Position numbers and translations under genes: made by a program. From Acidobacteriota bacterium (lineage in GTDB: Bacteria; Acidobacteriota; Terriglobia; Bryobacterales; Bryobacteraceae), in the NCBI GenBank assembly GCA_025350695.1, contig JANXXI010000017.1:1-47393 (forward strand): a DNA stretch of 47,393 nucleotides, in the 5' to 3' direction. Positions 9,008-17,743 of the stretch are shown here, piece by piece (the first letter of the stretch is position 1; every line of letters begins with the position of its first letter). Below the pieces are notes generated by a model that saw nothing but the letters and a program-made list of their open reading frames with translations, was not told where the DNA came from and ran no database searches.

Positions 9008-11032
9008 CTACTGTGGCAAGGCGAACGCTACATACACGCCACCAGCTTTCTCCTCTGCCCGCGCCTTCCCTCCAGTCGCAAAAATCACCACATACTGACG
9101 CCCACCTACTTGATACGTCACGGGAGAAGCATTGCCGGCAGCGGGCAAAACGCTTTCCCACAGCAACTTTCCGTTCCGTTTGTCATAAGCGTGCATCTTC
9201 CGATCGAAGTTGGTTGCCGCGATAAACACCAACCCGCCGGCCGTCACGAGTGGGCCGCCATAATTCTCCGTCCCAGTGTTCATCCCCAGTTCCGGATATT
9301 CGCCAAACGGAATTCGCCAGGCATATTCGCCCGTATTCAAATTGATCGCGTTCAGCGTTCCCCAAGGGGGATTCACACCCGGATAGCCTTTCGGGTCGAG
9401 GAACCTGTGGTAGCCGGTGAAGCGGAATTTGGGGGAAGTGGGCGACTCGCTTGCGGCAAGAACCTTGTCCTCGCCGTTCAGCACAAAGCGCGTCAAAGCA
9501 TCCATCTCTGCCGAAGACAGACTGGGAAATCCTGGCATGCGGCCCGCGCCTTGCCGGATGATCGCCGACAAACTTGCCACATCACGCTTCTCCGCAAGTC
9601 CAATCAGAGAAGGAATACTAGGCGGCGATCCGGCCATCTGCTCTCCATGACAAGTACCGCAACTAGTGAGGTAGATTTTGCGGCCTGAGCTTCCGGCCTT
9701 ATTTTCCGCGAGTCCGGCAGTCCAAGGAATGTCGTTCGCGTTGACGTAGAGCAGCCCCGTCTGGGGATCAAAGGCCGACCCGCCCCATTCGGCCCCGCCA
9801 TCGAAGCCGGGAAAGATCACAGTCTCCTTTTCAGTCCCAAACGGAACAAACTGCCCGCCGCTGCGAATCTTGGCAAACTGCGATTTAGCCCATTCGCCGC
9901 GCAGCATATCGGCAGTCAAAGTTTGCCGCGAGAATGGAGCGGGTTTCGAAGGCAAGACTTGCGTTGTCGCTGCAACTTCACCGGGAACGTCGCTTGCCGG
10001 ATACCTCGCGCTCGCCAGAGGAAACAGGGGATCGCCATTCACTCGATCAAACAAATATACGAATCCTTGTTTTGAGGTCTGCGCCACTGCATCCACGCGC
10101 TTTCCGCCGCGCGTTACGGTAACTAAAGTTGGAGGCGAGGGGAAATCGCGGTCCCATATATCATGCTTCACCGCCTGAAAGTGCCACAGCCGCTTACCTG
10201 TGTTGGCGTCCAAAGCCAACAGCGTATTAGCGAACAGATTGTCGCCCAAACGATCCGCCCCATAAAAATCACTGGCGGCCGATCCGGTTGGCGCATAGAC
10301 AATCCCGCGCCTTTCATCCACTGCCATGCCTGCCCAACAGTTCGCCGAACCAGTGTAGGTCCAAGCGTCTTTCGGCCATGTGTCGTAGCCAAATTCTCCT
10401 GGTCGCGGAATCGTGTGGAACTGCCAGCGCAAGCGTCCAGTGCGAACGTCGTAAGCTCGAATGTCACCGGGAGGCGACGGTAAGGATTCCGGCAATCGTC
10501 CGCCAACGATCAGCAGGTCCTTATAAATGATGCCTGGTGTGGTCAGCACGATGGACTGCTTCTCCGCCGGACGATCCAGGTTCTCTCTCACATCGATGCG
10601 CCCACCATTCCCGAACCCTTCCACCACCTTGCCAGTCTGGGCATCCACAGCGTAGATGAAACTTTGCATGGCTGTGAAAATGCGGCGGTCTTTGCCGTCA
10701 GCCCAGTAGACCAGTCCGCGATTCGGTCCGCGCCCGCCGACCCCTGAGTCAAACCGCCACAACTCTTTTCCGGTAGCCGCGTCCAATGCGAACAGGCGAT
10801 ACTTCGGCGTCAGCCCATACAGCACGTTACCGACGACGATCGGCTGGGTCTGCATATCGCCCCTGCCCTCGCCTGTGTCGAACGTCCAGGCTACCTGGAG
10901 CTTTGCTACATTCGATCGGTCGATCTGGGTAAGCAGCGAATAGCGCATGCCTTCAGGGCCGCCACCATAGGTGGGCCAATCGCGATCCGCCGCGGAAAGC
11001 AGGAAGGGAAACAGAAACAGAAACTTCATCAT
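9008..11032 (-). CDS. PQQ-dependent dehydrogenase with inserted cytochrome c domain
   Basis: 674 residues. Short signal peptide MMKFLFLFPFLLSAA, then DRDWPTYGGGPEGMRYSLL, the N-terminus of glucose/alcohol-type quinoprotein dehydrogenases. Propeller repeats (DAATGKELWRFD, DAQTGKVVEGF, DANTGKRLWHFQ) run along the chain. At about 445-525 a mono-heme cytochrome c domain is inserted (SCGTCHGEQMAG, with a candidate distal Met in GAGRMPGFP), after which propeller sequence resumes (GYPGVNPPWGTLNAIN). Such enzymes oxidise sugars or alcohols in the periplasm, passing electrons from PQQ to the built-in heme. The substrate is unknown. No strong ribosome-binding site is visible; a hairpin at 11058-11080 precedes the gene. 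Confidence 0.87.
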   Translation of the reverse strand: MMKFLFLFPFLLSAADRDWPTYGGGPEGMRYSLLTQIDRSNVAKLQVAWTFDTGEGRGDMQTQPIVVGNVLYGLTPKYRLFALDAATGKELWRFDSGVGGRGPNRGLVYWADGKDRRIFTAMQSFIYAVDAQTGKVVEGFGNGGRIDVRENLDRPAEKQSIVLTTPGIIYKDLLIVGGRLPESLPSPPGDIRAYDVRTGRLRWQFHTIPRPGEFGYDTWPKDAWTYTGSANCWAGMAVDERRGIVYAPTGSAASDFYGADRLGDNLFANTLLALDANTGKRLWHFQAVKHDIWDRDFPSPPTLVTVTRGGKRVDAVAQTSKQGFVYLFDRVNGDPLFPLASARYPASDVPGEVAATTQVLPSKPAPFSRQTLTADMLRGEWAKSQFAKIRSGGQFVPFGTEKETVIFPGFDGGAEWGGSAFDPQTGLLYVNANDIPWTAGLAENKAGSSGRKIYLTSCGTCHGEQMAGSPPSIPSLIGLAEKRDVASLSAIIRQGAGRMPGFPSLSSAEMDALTRFVLNGEDKVLAASESPTSPKFRFTGYHRFLDPKGYPGVNPPWGTLNAINLNTGEYAWRIPFGEYPELGMNTGTENYGGPLVTAGGLVFIAATNFDRKMHAYDKRNGKLLWESVLPAAGNASPVTYQVGGRQYVVIFATGGKARAEEKAGGVYVAFALPQ

Positions 11033-11057
11033 GAACCGATGAATATATCAAATACGC

Positions 11058-11080
11058 AAGGCGCCAAGTAACGGCGCTTT
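11058..11080 (-). promoter_or_regulatory. Intercistronic hairpin
   Basis: An 8-bp stem (AAGGCGCC 11058-11065 with GGCGCTTT 11073-11080, one G-T pair) and a 7-nt loop lie in the 51-nt gap between the Gfo/Idh/MocA gene and the PQQ dehydrogenase. On the minus strand it is followed by only a short T-poor sequence, so a processing or attenuation site is more likely than a full terminator. Confidence 0.4.
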
Positions 11081-11083
11081 AAG

Positions 11084-12124
11084 TTAGTACTTGACCCGCA
11101 CCCATCGGCCATGGCGCATGGATTGGTAGCCGGCATCTAGAACGCAGTTAACAATGTACCCGTCTTTGTACGTTTCCCTCGGTTCGGAGCTATGACGAAC
11201 GCATTCAACGAAGTGCTTCATTTCACCCTGATATCCATAGGCGAAGGCCTCTTCGGGTAACGGGCGGGTCCATCCAAAATCTATGTCCGCTTTCTCCACA
11301 ACATAGCCGGCGCTTTGGCTGGTGAACGCCGCGATTGGCGTTCCGCGCGTCACGTCAGTGAAGATGGACCCAGTTGTTCCGTGTATTTCATTGCGTAAAT
11401 CGAGCCCACCTTTGGTAGTCCAAGAAAGCTCGCAGTGGCCCAAACCGCCTCCTTCAAATTTCATCATCAAGAGCGCATTGTCTTCGGCCTTCGTTTCCTT
11501 GGCATGCTCCAAGTTCGCGCCCCAGGCCATTACCTCCACGATCTTCTGTTCCTTGCCAAAGAAATAACGCGCCGCTTCAATGCAGTGTGAAGCCAGGTCA
11601 TTCATTGCGCCGCCACCGGTTTTCGCCACATCCCAAAAGTGTGGACTATGGGGCCCACTGTGCGATTCACGGGAACGCACCCACAGCACCTTGCCGACTC
11701 CGCCTTGTTCGATCATGTCGCGAGCCTTTACAACTGCCGGCGCGAATACTTCCGTCTCGGCGTATCCGTTCATCATGCCGGATCGCTCCACAGCTTCGAG
11801 CATCTTCTTTGCTTCAGCCCGAGTTCTGCCCAAAGGTTTGGTACAGACTTGATTGCGGCGCGCTTTGGAAAGCGCAAGCGACACAGGCAAATGGACATCG
11901 TTCGGCAGCGCGATGATGAACAAGTCAATGTCGGCGCGGGCGATCACTTTATCAAGATTTGTTTCGGCTTCTGCGATCGCCCAGCGCTTGGCGAAAGTTG
12001 CGGCGTTTTTCTTATTTTGCGAAAACGCGCAGACTACTTCCTGACCGGGTACGTTGGCCAGACCTTGCATATAGAAGTCGGCCACAAAGCCGGAGCCCAA
12101 CATCGCGATACGAACGTTATTCAT
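11084..12124 (-). CDS. Gfo/Idh/MocA family oxidoreductase
   Basis: 346 residues. An N-terminal Rossmann fold (RIAMLGSGFVADFYMQGL, glycine motif at about 10-18) binds NAD(P). The family Lys motif is present as CTKPLGRT near 95, and the C-terminal domain has DLASHCIEAARYFFG with the conserved Asp and His. No signal peptide is seen, so it is probably cytoplasmic, although its operon neighbours are exported. Members oxidise or reduce sugars, inositols or sugar acids, including the 3-keto-glycoside dehydrogenases. It sits between a DUF1501 gene (41 nt upstream) and a PQQ dehydrogenase (51 nt downstream), which suggests a carbohydrate substrate shared with these exported enzymes. Substrate not determinable. 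Confidence 0.9.
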   Translation of the reverse strand: MNNVRIAMLGSGFVADFYMQGLANVPGQEVVCAFSQNKKNAATFAKRWAIAEAETNLDKVIARADIDLFIIALPNDVHLPVSLALSKARRNQVCTKPLGRTRAEAKKMLEAVERSGMMNGYAETEVFAPAVVKARDMIEQGGVGKVLWVRSRESHSGPHSPHFWDVAKTGGGAMNDLASHCIEAARYFFGKEQKIVEVMAWGANLEHAKETKAEDNALLMMKFEGGGLGHCELSWTTKGGLDLRNEIHGTTGSIFTDVTRGTPIAAFTSQSAGYVVEKADIDFGWTRPLPEEAFAYGYQGEMKHFVECVRHSSEPRETYKDGYIVNCVLDAGYQSMRHGRWVRVKY

Positions 12125-12165
12125 ATAAGATGACGCAAACCCCTATTCGCCCATCCCCATTCTAC

Positions 12166-13605
12166 TTAGGTCCGCAAGCGCGCAGCCAAATCCGTCTTGC
12201 CTGCCACATCGGTCAATCGGAAGTCCCGCCCTTGAAAGTGATACGTAAGCTTTTCGTGATCCAACCCCATCAGCGACAGCATGGTGGCGTGGAGGTCGTG
12301 CACATGCAATGGATCCTGAACCGCGCGCAAACCAATCTCGTCGGTGGACCCGATCACTTGGCCACCGCGGACGCCACCACCGGCCATCCAAATGGTAAAC
12401 CCATATGGGTTGTGATCGCGACCCTGACTATCCCCACCGCCATTTGCGCTGCCGTCCGATGTTGGAGTGCGGCCGAATTCCCCGCCCCACACCACCAATG
12501 TGGAATCGAGCAAACCACGGGACTCTAGATCCGCAAGTAAGCCGGCAATAGGTTTGTCCACCTTACCGGCCATGGTCACAATTCCCTTATCGCACTGTGC
12601 ATGGCCGTCCCAATCCCCGCCACCTGTGGTGGAACCGGACCATAACTGCACAAACCTTACGCCACGCTCCACTAATCGGCGCGCCAAAAGGCACTTCCCA
12701 CCGAATGCCGCCGTGCCTGTTTCATCCATGCCATACAGCTTACGCGTTGCGTCTGATTCTTTAGCGATATCAGCCAGCTCTGGTGCGGCCATTTGCATCT
12801 TGAACGCCAGCTCATAAGAAGCCATGCGCGCCGCCAGGTCAGTGTCATCGCCGCGAGCCGTCAAGTGTTGCTGATTTTGCCATTGAAGCAACTCGCGAAA
12901 ATCCTTTTGATTCGCCGAGCCACGTGCTGCCGGCGGCTGTACATTCAAGATTGGCGCAGGGCCGTTGCGCAGCACCGTACCCTGATAAGCCGCCGGTAGA
13001 AATCCGGAACCATACACTGGCGGGCCAGACTTGATTCCGCCATCCAGCATTACGACGAACGCCGGCAGATTTTCGCTCTCACTGCCAAGCCCGTAGGTGA
13101 CCCACGATCCAACGCTCGGCCGTCCTAATCGAGGCCAGCCATTGTTCAACCAATTCAGCGCGGCAGTGTGAGTGAAACCATCATGCTGACAGGATCGGAT
13201 TACGGCCAGCTTATCGGCATGAGCCGCCACATGCGGAAATACGTCCGACACTTCTATCCCGGCTTGCCCATACTTCTTAAACTTGCGACGGCTGGCCAGA
13301 ATGGGCACTGACTTAAATGTAGAAAACTGAAGCTGCACATCGCCGAAGCTATCGGGCACTGGTTGCCCATTCAGCCGCTCAAGCAGTGGCTTAGGATCAA
13401 ACGTTTCCAGGTGACTGGGGCCGCCGTGCATGAACAGAAAGATGATGTTCTTGGCCGTTGCGGGCAGCATGGGCTTTCGAGCAGCCAATGGGTTAGTCAC
13501 TTCAGCCGCATTCAGCAAGTAGCTGGCGGCAAGGGACCCAAAGCCCAGGCCAGAACGAGAAAGAAAATTGCGGCGATCTAAATCAATCGACATATAGGTA
13601 CTCAT
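12166..13605 (-). CDS. DUF1501 family protein, Tat-exported
   Basis: 479 residues from ATG 13605. The longest frame begins at 13701 but reads back into the upstream gene with an Arg/Trp-rich, artefact-like sequence. A second in-frame ATG at 13593 is equally possible. The signal is twin-arginine (DRRNFLSRSG followed by a hydrophobic run). The mature part has the DUF1501 pattern: FLFMHGGPSHLETFDPKP, VIRSCQHDGFTHTAALNW, DWDGHAQCDKG, WGGEFGRTPTSDG and GRDHNPYGFTIWMAGGG, with His/Asp residues as expected for a metal-dependent sulfatase/phosphatase-like fold. Its first codons overlap the end of the DUF1549/1553 gene by 23 nt, so translation is probably coupled. The two families nearly always occur together. 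Biochemical role unknown. Confidence 0.88.
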   Translation of the reverse strand: MSTYMSIDLDRRNFLSRSGLGFGSLAASYLLNAAEVTNPLAARKPMLPATAKNIIFLFMHGGPSHLETFDPKPLLERLNGQPVPDSFGDVQLQFSTFKSVPILASRRKFKKYGQAGIEVSDVFPHVAAHADKLAVIRSCQHDGFTHTAALNWLNNGWPRLGRPSVGSWVTYGLGSESENLPAFVVMLDGGIKSGPPVYGSGFLPAAYQGTVLRNGPAPILNVQPPAARGSANQKDFRELLQWQNQQHLTARGDDTDLAARMASYELAFKMQMAAPELADIAKESDATRKLYGMDETGTAAFGGKCLLARRLVERGVRFVQLWSGSTTGGGDWDGHAQCDKGIVTMAGKVDKPIAGLLADLESRGLLDSTLVVWGGEFGRTPTSDGSANGGGDSQGRDHNPYGFTIWMAGGGVRGGQVIGSTDEIGLRAVQDPLHVHDLHATMLSLMGLDHEKLTYHFQGRDFRLTDVAGKTDLAARLRT

Positions 13606-15907
13606 TTGTGTTGAACCACAATAGACACAGCGCCGCCAAATCATTGCGCTCCAAGAACGCCGCGGCCCTCTTCGCCTCATCCACCTTTGGCGCGCGTCCA
13701 AATGCGATGCGCGAACCAGCCTCGATTAACTTGGCCGGATCGTTGCTGTTATCTTTCCGCAGCCGTTCCGCCAATTGGGCGGCCTGCTTAAGCATGAAGT
13801 CGCTATTCATCAAAGTTAATGCTTGCGGAGCCACTGTCGAAGATTCACGCCGCGCGCAACTAGCGACAGCATCAGGCTGGTCAAAGGCCTCAAACATCGG
13901 CAAACGGAACGACCGCTTCACATAGAGATACACACTGCGCCGGTTGTGCTCCGCCACGTCGGGATGCACCGGCCACTGCGTTGGATCGCGCATACCGGCC
14001 TTCTCTTCCTCGCTCAACGGAACGGCCACAGGGGGTCCTGTCATTTTCATATTCAAGGCGCCCGAAGAGGCCAACACCGAATCCCGCAACTCCTCGGCTT
14101 GCAAGCGTCTGCGGTTCATTCTCCACAGAAAGCGATTGTCGGCATCCACCATGCTATTGGCTTCGTTCGGTTCGCTCGACATTTGATAGGTGTTCGAGAG
14201 CATCATTAAGCGGTGGAGCGCTTTCATGCTGTAACCTTGCGCCGCGAATTCGACAGCCAGCCAATCCAGCAATTCGGGATGTGTCGGTGCGTCTCCTTGT
14301 CTTCCAAAATCGTTCGATGTCGCCACAATCCCTCGCCCAAAATGTCCCTGCCAAATTCGATTGACCATCACACGCGCCAGCAGAGGATGCTGGGGAGAAG
14401 TCAGCCACTCTGCCAAGGCCTTGCGCCGATGTGGTTCAGTGATTTTGGCGGTGACGCCCAGGGCGCCCGGAAAACCCGGACTCACTTGTTCCCCTTTCTG
14501 TTTGAACTCACCCCGAAGCAGCACGTGTGAATCCGGAACCATCTCACTGTGCGCTAAAACGCTGGCCTTCGGAAACATCACCGGAGCCTTCAGGTAGGCA
14601 TCGCCCAACTGGCGCAGAAGCGTTTCTCTTTCGTCCTTACTTGCCGGTGTCGCAGGACGCTTCGCTCCTTTGCGACCATCGATCGCCATTAACCGTTCCT
14701 TGATCTGATCGGCGATCACCAACCGTGTTTGATAGCGTGTGTATTCGAACACGCCCATCTGACTGACAATTGGAATCTCACGATCCTCGCTACCGGCAAA
14801 GACGGCAGCCATCCGATAGTAGTCACGCTGCGAAAGCGGGTCAAATTTGTGATCGTGGCAGCGGGCGCAACCCATCGTTAGACCAAGGAAAGCGGAACTG
14901 GTCGTCTCAACGGCCTCGGCCTGCCATTCGGCCCGGTATTGATCGCCGAAAAAGGTGTACTCGACAGCCATGGGACCAACCGTATACAGTCCAGTGCCGA
15001 GCCTGCGATTCAAGTTCGCAAGCTTATCCTTAGGCAACTCGTAGCCGCCATTCAAATCTAAGTTGTCGGGCCAAATCTCGTCGGCTGCAATCTGTTCTTT
15101 AACGAACTCGGTGTAAGGCTTGTCTTCGTTGAAAGAACGAATCACATAATCGCGGTAGCGCCAGGCATTGGAATAAAGTACGTCGGTTTCGTAGCCGCCC
15201 GTATCGGCATATCGAACGACATCCAACCAATTGCGTCCCCAACGTTCGCCATATCGTGGAGAGGCAAGCAACTTGTCGAGAAGATTTTTATAGGCATCGG
15301 GCGACGTGTCATTTACGAACGCTTCCACTTCCCGCGGCGTTGGCGGCAGGCCGTGAAGATCAAAGTAGACGCGCCGCGCGAGCGACAATTTCGACGCGTT
15401 TGCGACAGGTTTCAAACCCTTGTCTTCGAGCTTCGCTATAACGAATTGGTCGATCGGGTTCCGCACCCATTTCATGTTGCGCGGCAACGGGACGGCTGGT
15501 AGCTTTGGCGTTTGAAAGGACCACCAAGTGGATTCGGTTTTGGCGGCGGTAGAGTCCCAAGGGGCGCCGACGCCAATCCACGCTTCGATGAGGGCAACTT
15601 CCTTTGAAGTTAGGGCACTTTTGCCGGGCGGCATTTTCAGATCGCCATCGCGTTTGATAGCTCGCAGCAGCAAGCTGTCGGCAGGTTTGCCTGGCGTGAC
15701 CGCGGCGCCGCGCTTACCACCGCGCAGCAGAGCATCCCGTTCGCGCACATCGAAGCCGGACATTTGACTTGCGCCGTGGCAGGAGCCGCACTGTTTTTGG
15801 AGAATGGCGACCGCAGGCTGCTGCGCGGCCGACAGGGCTGCACCGAACATCGTGAACACAGCGAATTGCAATCCTCGGGACGGCGTAGTCTTCTTGGGCT
15901 CTTGCAT
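13583..15907 (-). CDS. PSCyt1-DUF1549-DUF1553 secreted cytochrome protein
   Basis: 774 residues. After a signal-like N-terminus (about 1-28, ending ALSAA) comes a PSCyt1 cytochrome c domain with CGSCHG near 41-46 and KMPPGK as the likely distal Met region. DUF1549 follows (about 140-370, with FDLHGLPPTPREVEAF and a second heme-like motif CARCHDHKFDP), then DUF1553 (about 500-760, with MVNRIWQGHFGRGIVATSNDFG). Probably an envelope redox protein that acts with its DUF1501 partner; the family's reaction is not established. It is the first gene of the six-gene operon that runs down to 6617. ATG 15907 lacks a clear Shine-Dalgarno sequence. Confidence 0.88.
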   Translation of the reverse strand: MQEPKKTTPSRGLQFAVFTMFGAALSAAQQPAVAILQKQCGSCHGASQMSGFDVRERDALLRGGKRGAAVTPGKPADSLLLRAIKRDGDLKMPPGKSALTSKEVALIEAWIGVGAPWDSTAAKTESTWWSFQTPKLPAVPLPRNMKWVRNPIDQFVIAKLEDKGLKPVANASKLSLARRVYFDLHGLPPTPREVEAFVNDTSPDAYKNLLDKLLASPRYGERWGRNWLDVVRYADTGGYETDVLYSNAWRYRDYVIRSFNEDKPYTEFVKEQIAADEIWPDNLDLNGGYELPKDKLANLNRRLGTGLYTVGPMAVEYTFFGDQYRAEWQAEAVETTSSAFLGLTMGCARCHDHKFDPLSQRDYYRMAAVFAGSEDREIPIVSQMGVFEYTRYQTRLVIADQIKERLMAIDGRKGAKRPATPASKDERETLLRQLGDAYLKAPVMFPKASVLAHSEMVPDSHVLLRGEFKQKGEQVSPGFPGALGVTAKITEPHRRKALAEWLTSPQHPLLARVMVNRIWQGHFGRGIVATSNDFGRQGDAPTHPELLDWLAVEFAAQGYSMKALHRLMMLSNTYQMSSEPNEANSMVDADNRFLWRMNRRRLQAEELRDSVLASSGALNMKMTGPPVAVPLSEEEKAGMRDPTQWPVHPDVAEHNRRSVYLYVKRSFRLPMFEAFDQPDAVASCARRESSTVAPQALTLMNSDFMLKQAAQLAERLRKDNSNDPAKLIEAGSRIAFGRAPKVDEAKRAAAFLERNDLAALCLLWFNTNEYLYVD

Positions 15908-16133
15908 GGAGGTATATAATTTCTATCAAATTCGGGTATAGATGTCCATGATCAACAGTGTACGGGCGAAACGCAAAACTACTCCGGACGATAATTTCGT
16001 GGAGGCGGCTGCGACATTCGCTATCCGCCAGTGTTGGGCGTTTTGCGCGCGCGCGGCGTCTCATTAAAGTAGTGGAGAGTTCGGTGTGCCGTTGACAACC
16101 CTCCCCATTCCGCGCAAGAGTAACTAGATCGCT

Positions 16134-17705
16134 ATGTCACACCCTTCCGCCACTCCCAATGCCACGTTCACACGACCGATTAATAGTGCTTATTCCGAAA
16201 TCCTGACACCAGAGGCCGTTCGCTTCCTGATAGAACTCTCCGAGCGCTTTGATGCGCGGCGCGAGCAGCTTCTGGAAAAACGGTTGCAACGCTGGGAGCA
16301 GTTGCGTCATGGCGCACTACCCTCCTTCCTACCTGAAACGAAGGACATTCGGGAAGGATCCTGGACGGTGGCCCCGATCCCTCAGCCATTACTGGATCGC
16401 CGTGTGGAAATTACCGGCCCAGTGGAACGCAAGATGACGATTAACGCGCTGAATTCAGGAGCATCCGTTTTCATGGCGGACTTTGAAGACTCGAATTCTC
16501 CCACGTGGGACAACGTCATGCAAGGTCAAATCAACATGCGGGACGCAACCAATGGAACCATCTCCTTTTCCAGTCCCGAAGGGAAACAATACAAACTGAA
16601 TCCCGCAGTCGCTGTTCTAATGGTTCGTCCTCGCGGATGGCATCTGGTGGAAAAACATATGCTGGTTAACGGCAAGCCGGTATCTGGTTCGTTATTCGAC
16701 TTTGGCTTGTATTTTTTCCATAACGCCGCGGTTTCCTTGCAGCGGGGAGGAGGGCCGTTTTTCTATCTTCCGAAGATGGAAAGTTACCTTGAGGCAAGGC
16801 TTTGGAATGATGTATTTGTGTTCGCCCAGGAATATTGCGGCATACCCCAAGGATCAATTCGGGCGACCGTGCTTGTGGAAACAATCCTGGCGGCCTTCGA
16901 GATGGATGAAATCCTGTATGAGTTGCGAGACCATTCGGCGGGTCTGAACTGCGGCCGCTGGGATTATATTTTTAGCTATATCAAGAAACTCGGCCACCGT
17001 AGCGACAAAATTTTACCGGACCGCGCTCAAGTGACAATGACCAAGGCGTTCCTCAAAGCTTATGTCGACTTGCTGATCCAGACCTGCCACAAGCGGAACA
17101 TCCACGCCATGGGTGGCATGGCTGCCCAAATCCCGATCAAGAACGACCCTGCGGCCAATGAGCAGGCAATGGAGCGGGTGCGGCAGGACAAACTGCGAGA
17201 GGTTAAGGCCGGACACGATGGAACCTGGGTTGCCCACCCCGGCCTGATCCCAATCGCAAAAGCGGTTTTTGACGAGTTCATGCCGTCGCCAAATCAAATC
17301 GGCGTGAAACGCGACTATGTGGCCGTAACCGAAGCGGATCTGTTAGAGCCCGTGCCTGGCCAAGTTACAGCCGAAGGTCTACAAACAAACGTTGACGTGG
17401 GGATTCAGTACCTGGAGGCCTGGTTGAACGGAAATGGTTGCGTGCCCATTTACAACCTAATGGAAGACGCTGCCACGGCGGAGATTTCACGCTCGCAAGT
17501 ATGGCAGTGGGTGAAGCATGCCGTTAAGATGACCGATGGCAGAACGATTACACCAGAACTGGTGCGCGCGGCAATCGATCAGGAACTAGTCTCAAAGCCT
17601 GGTACGCCTAACAAGCGCCGGGCTGCTGAAATCTTTGCCGATATGATGACGCGCGAAGACTTTCAGGAATTCCTGACGACAGCGGCTTACGAGGAAATAG
17701 ACTGA
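16134..17705 (+). CDS. aceB: Malate synthase A
   Basis: 523 residues, the normal length for malate synthase A. It condenses glyoxylate with acetyl-CoA to malate in the glyoxylate shunt, in the cytoplasm. Family motifs are clear: MADFEDSNSPTWDN near 112-125, MVRPRGWH with the substrate-binding Arg, GRWDYIFSYIKK, HAMGGMAAQIPIK, and NLMEDAATAEISRSQVWQW, whose Asp is the expected catalytic base. No isocitrate lyase gene is in the window, so the partner must lie elsewhere. The upstream 226 bp (15908-16133) is shared with the divergent DUF1549/1553 operon. TTGACA at 16093-16098 could be a -35, but no convincing -10 follows. No strong ribosome-binding site. Confidence 0.95.
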   Translation: MSHPSATPNATFTRPINSAYSEILTPEAVRFLIELSERFDARREQLLEKRLQRWEQLRHGALPSFLPETKDIREGSWTVAPIPQPLLDRRVEITGPVERKMTINALNSGASVFMADFEDSNSPTWDNVMQGQINMRDATNGTISFSSPEGKQYKLNPAVAVLMVRPRGWHLVEKHMLVNGKPVSGSLFDFGLYFFHNAAVSLQRGGGPFFYLPKMESYLEARLWNDVFVFAQEYCGIPQGSIRATVLVETILAAFEMDEILYELRDHSAGLNCGRWDYIFSYIKKLGHRSDKILPDRAQVTMTKAFLKAYVDLLIQTCHKRNIHAMGGMAAQIPIKNDPAANEQAMERVRQDKLREVKAGHDGTWVAHPGLIPIAKAVFDEFMPSPNQIGVKRDYVAVTEADLLEPVPGQVTAEGLQTNVDVGIQYLEAWLNGNGCVPIYNLMEDAATAEISRSQVWQWVKHAVKMTDGRTITPELVRAAIDQELVSKPGTPNKRRAAEIFADMMTREDFQEFLTTAAYEEID

Positions 17706-17743
17706 GGCTAATACCCTCACCGCCGATCTGGTAGAATTCCGCA

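Noticed and set aside
13606-13701. Upstream extension of the DUF1501 gene
   Set aside because: The 32 extra residues overlap the DUF1553 coding end and precede a clear Tat signal; the internal ATG is better.
16093-16133. TTGACA as promoter of malate synthase
   Set aside because: No -10 at the right distance; kept only as a remark in the gene entry.
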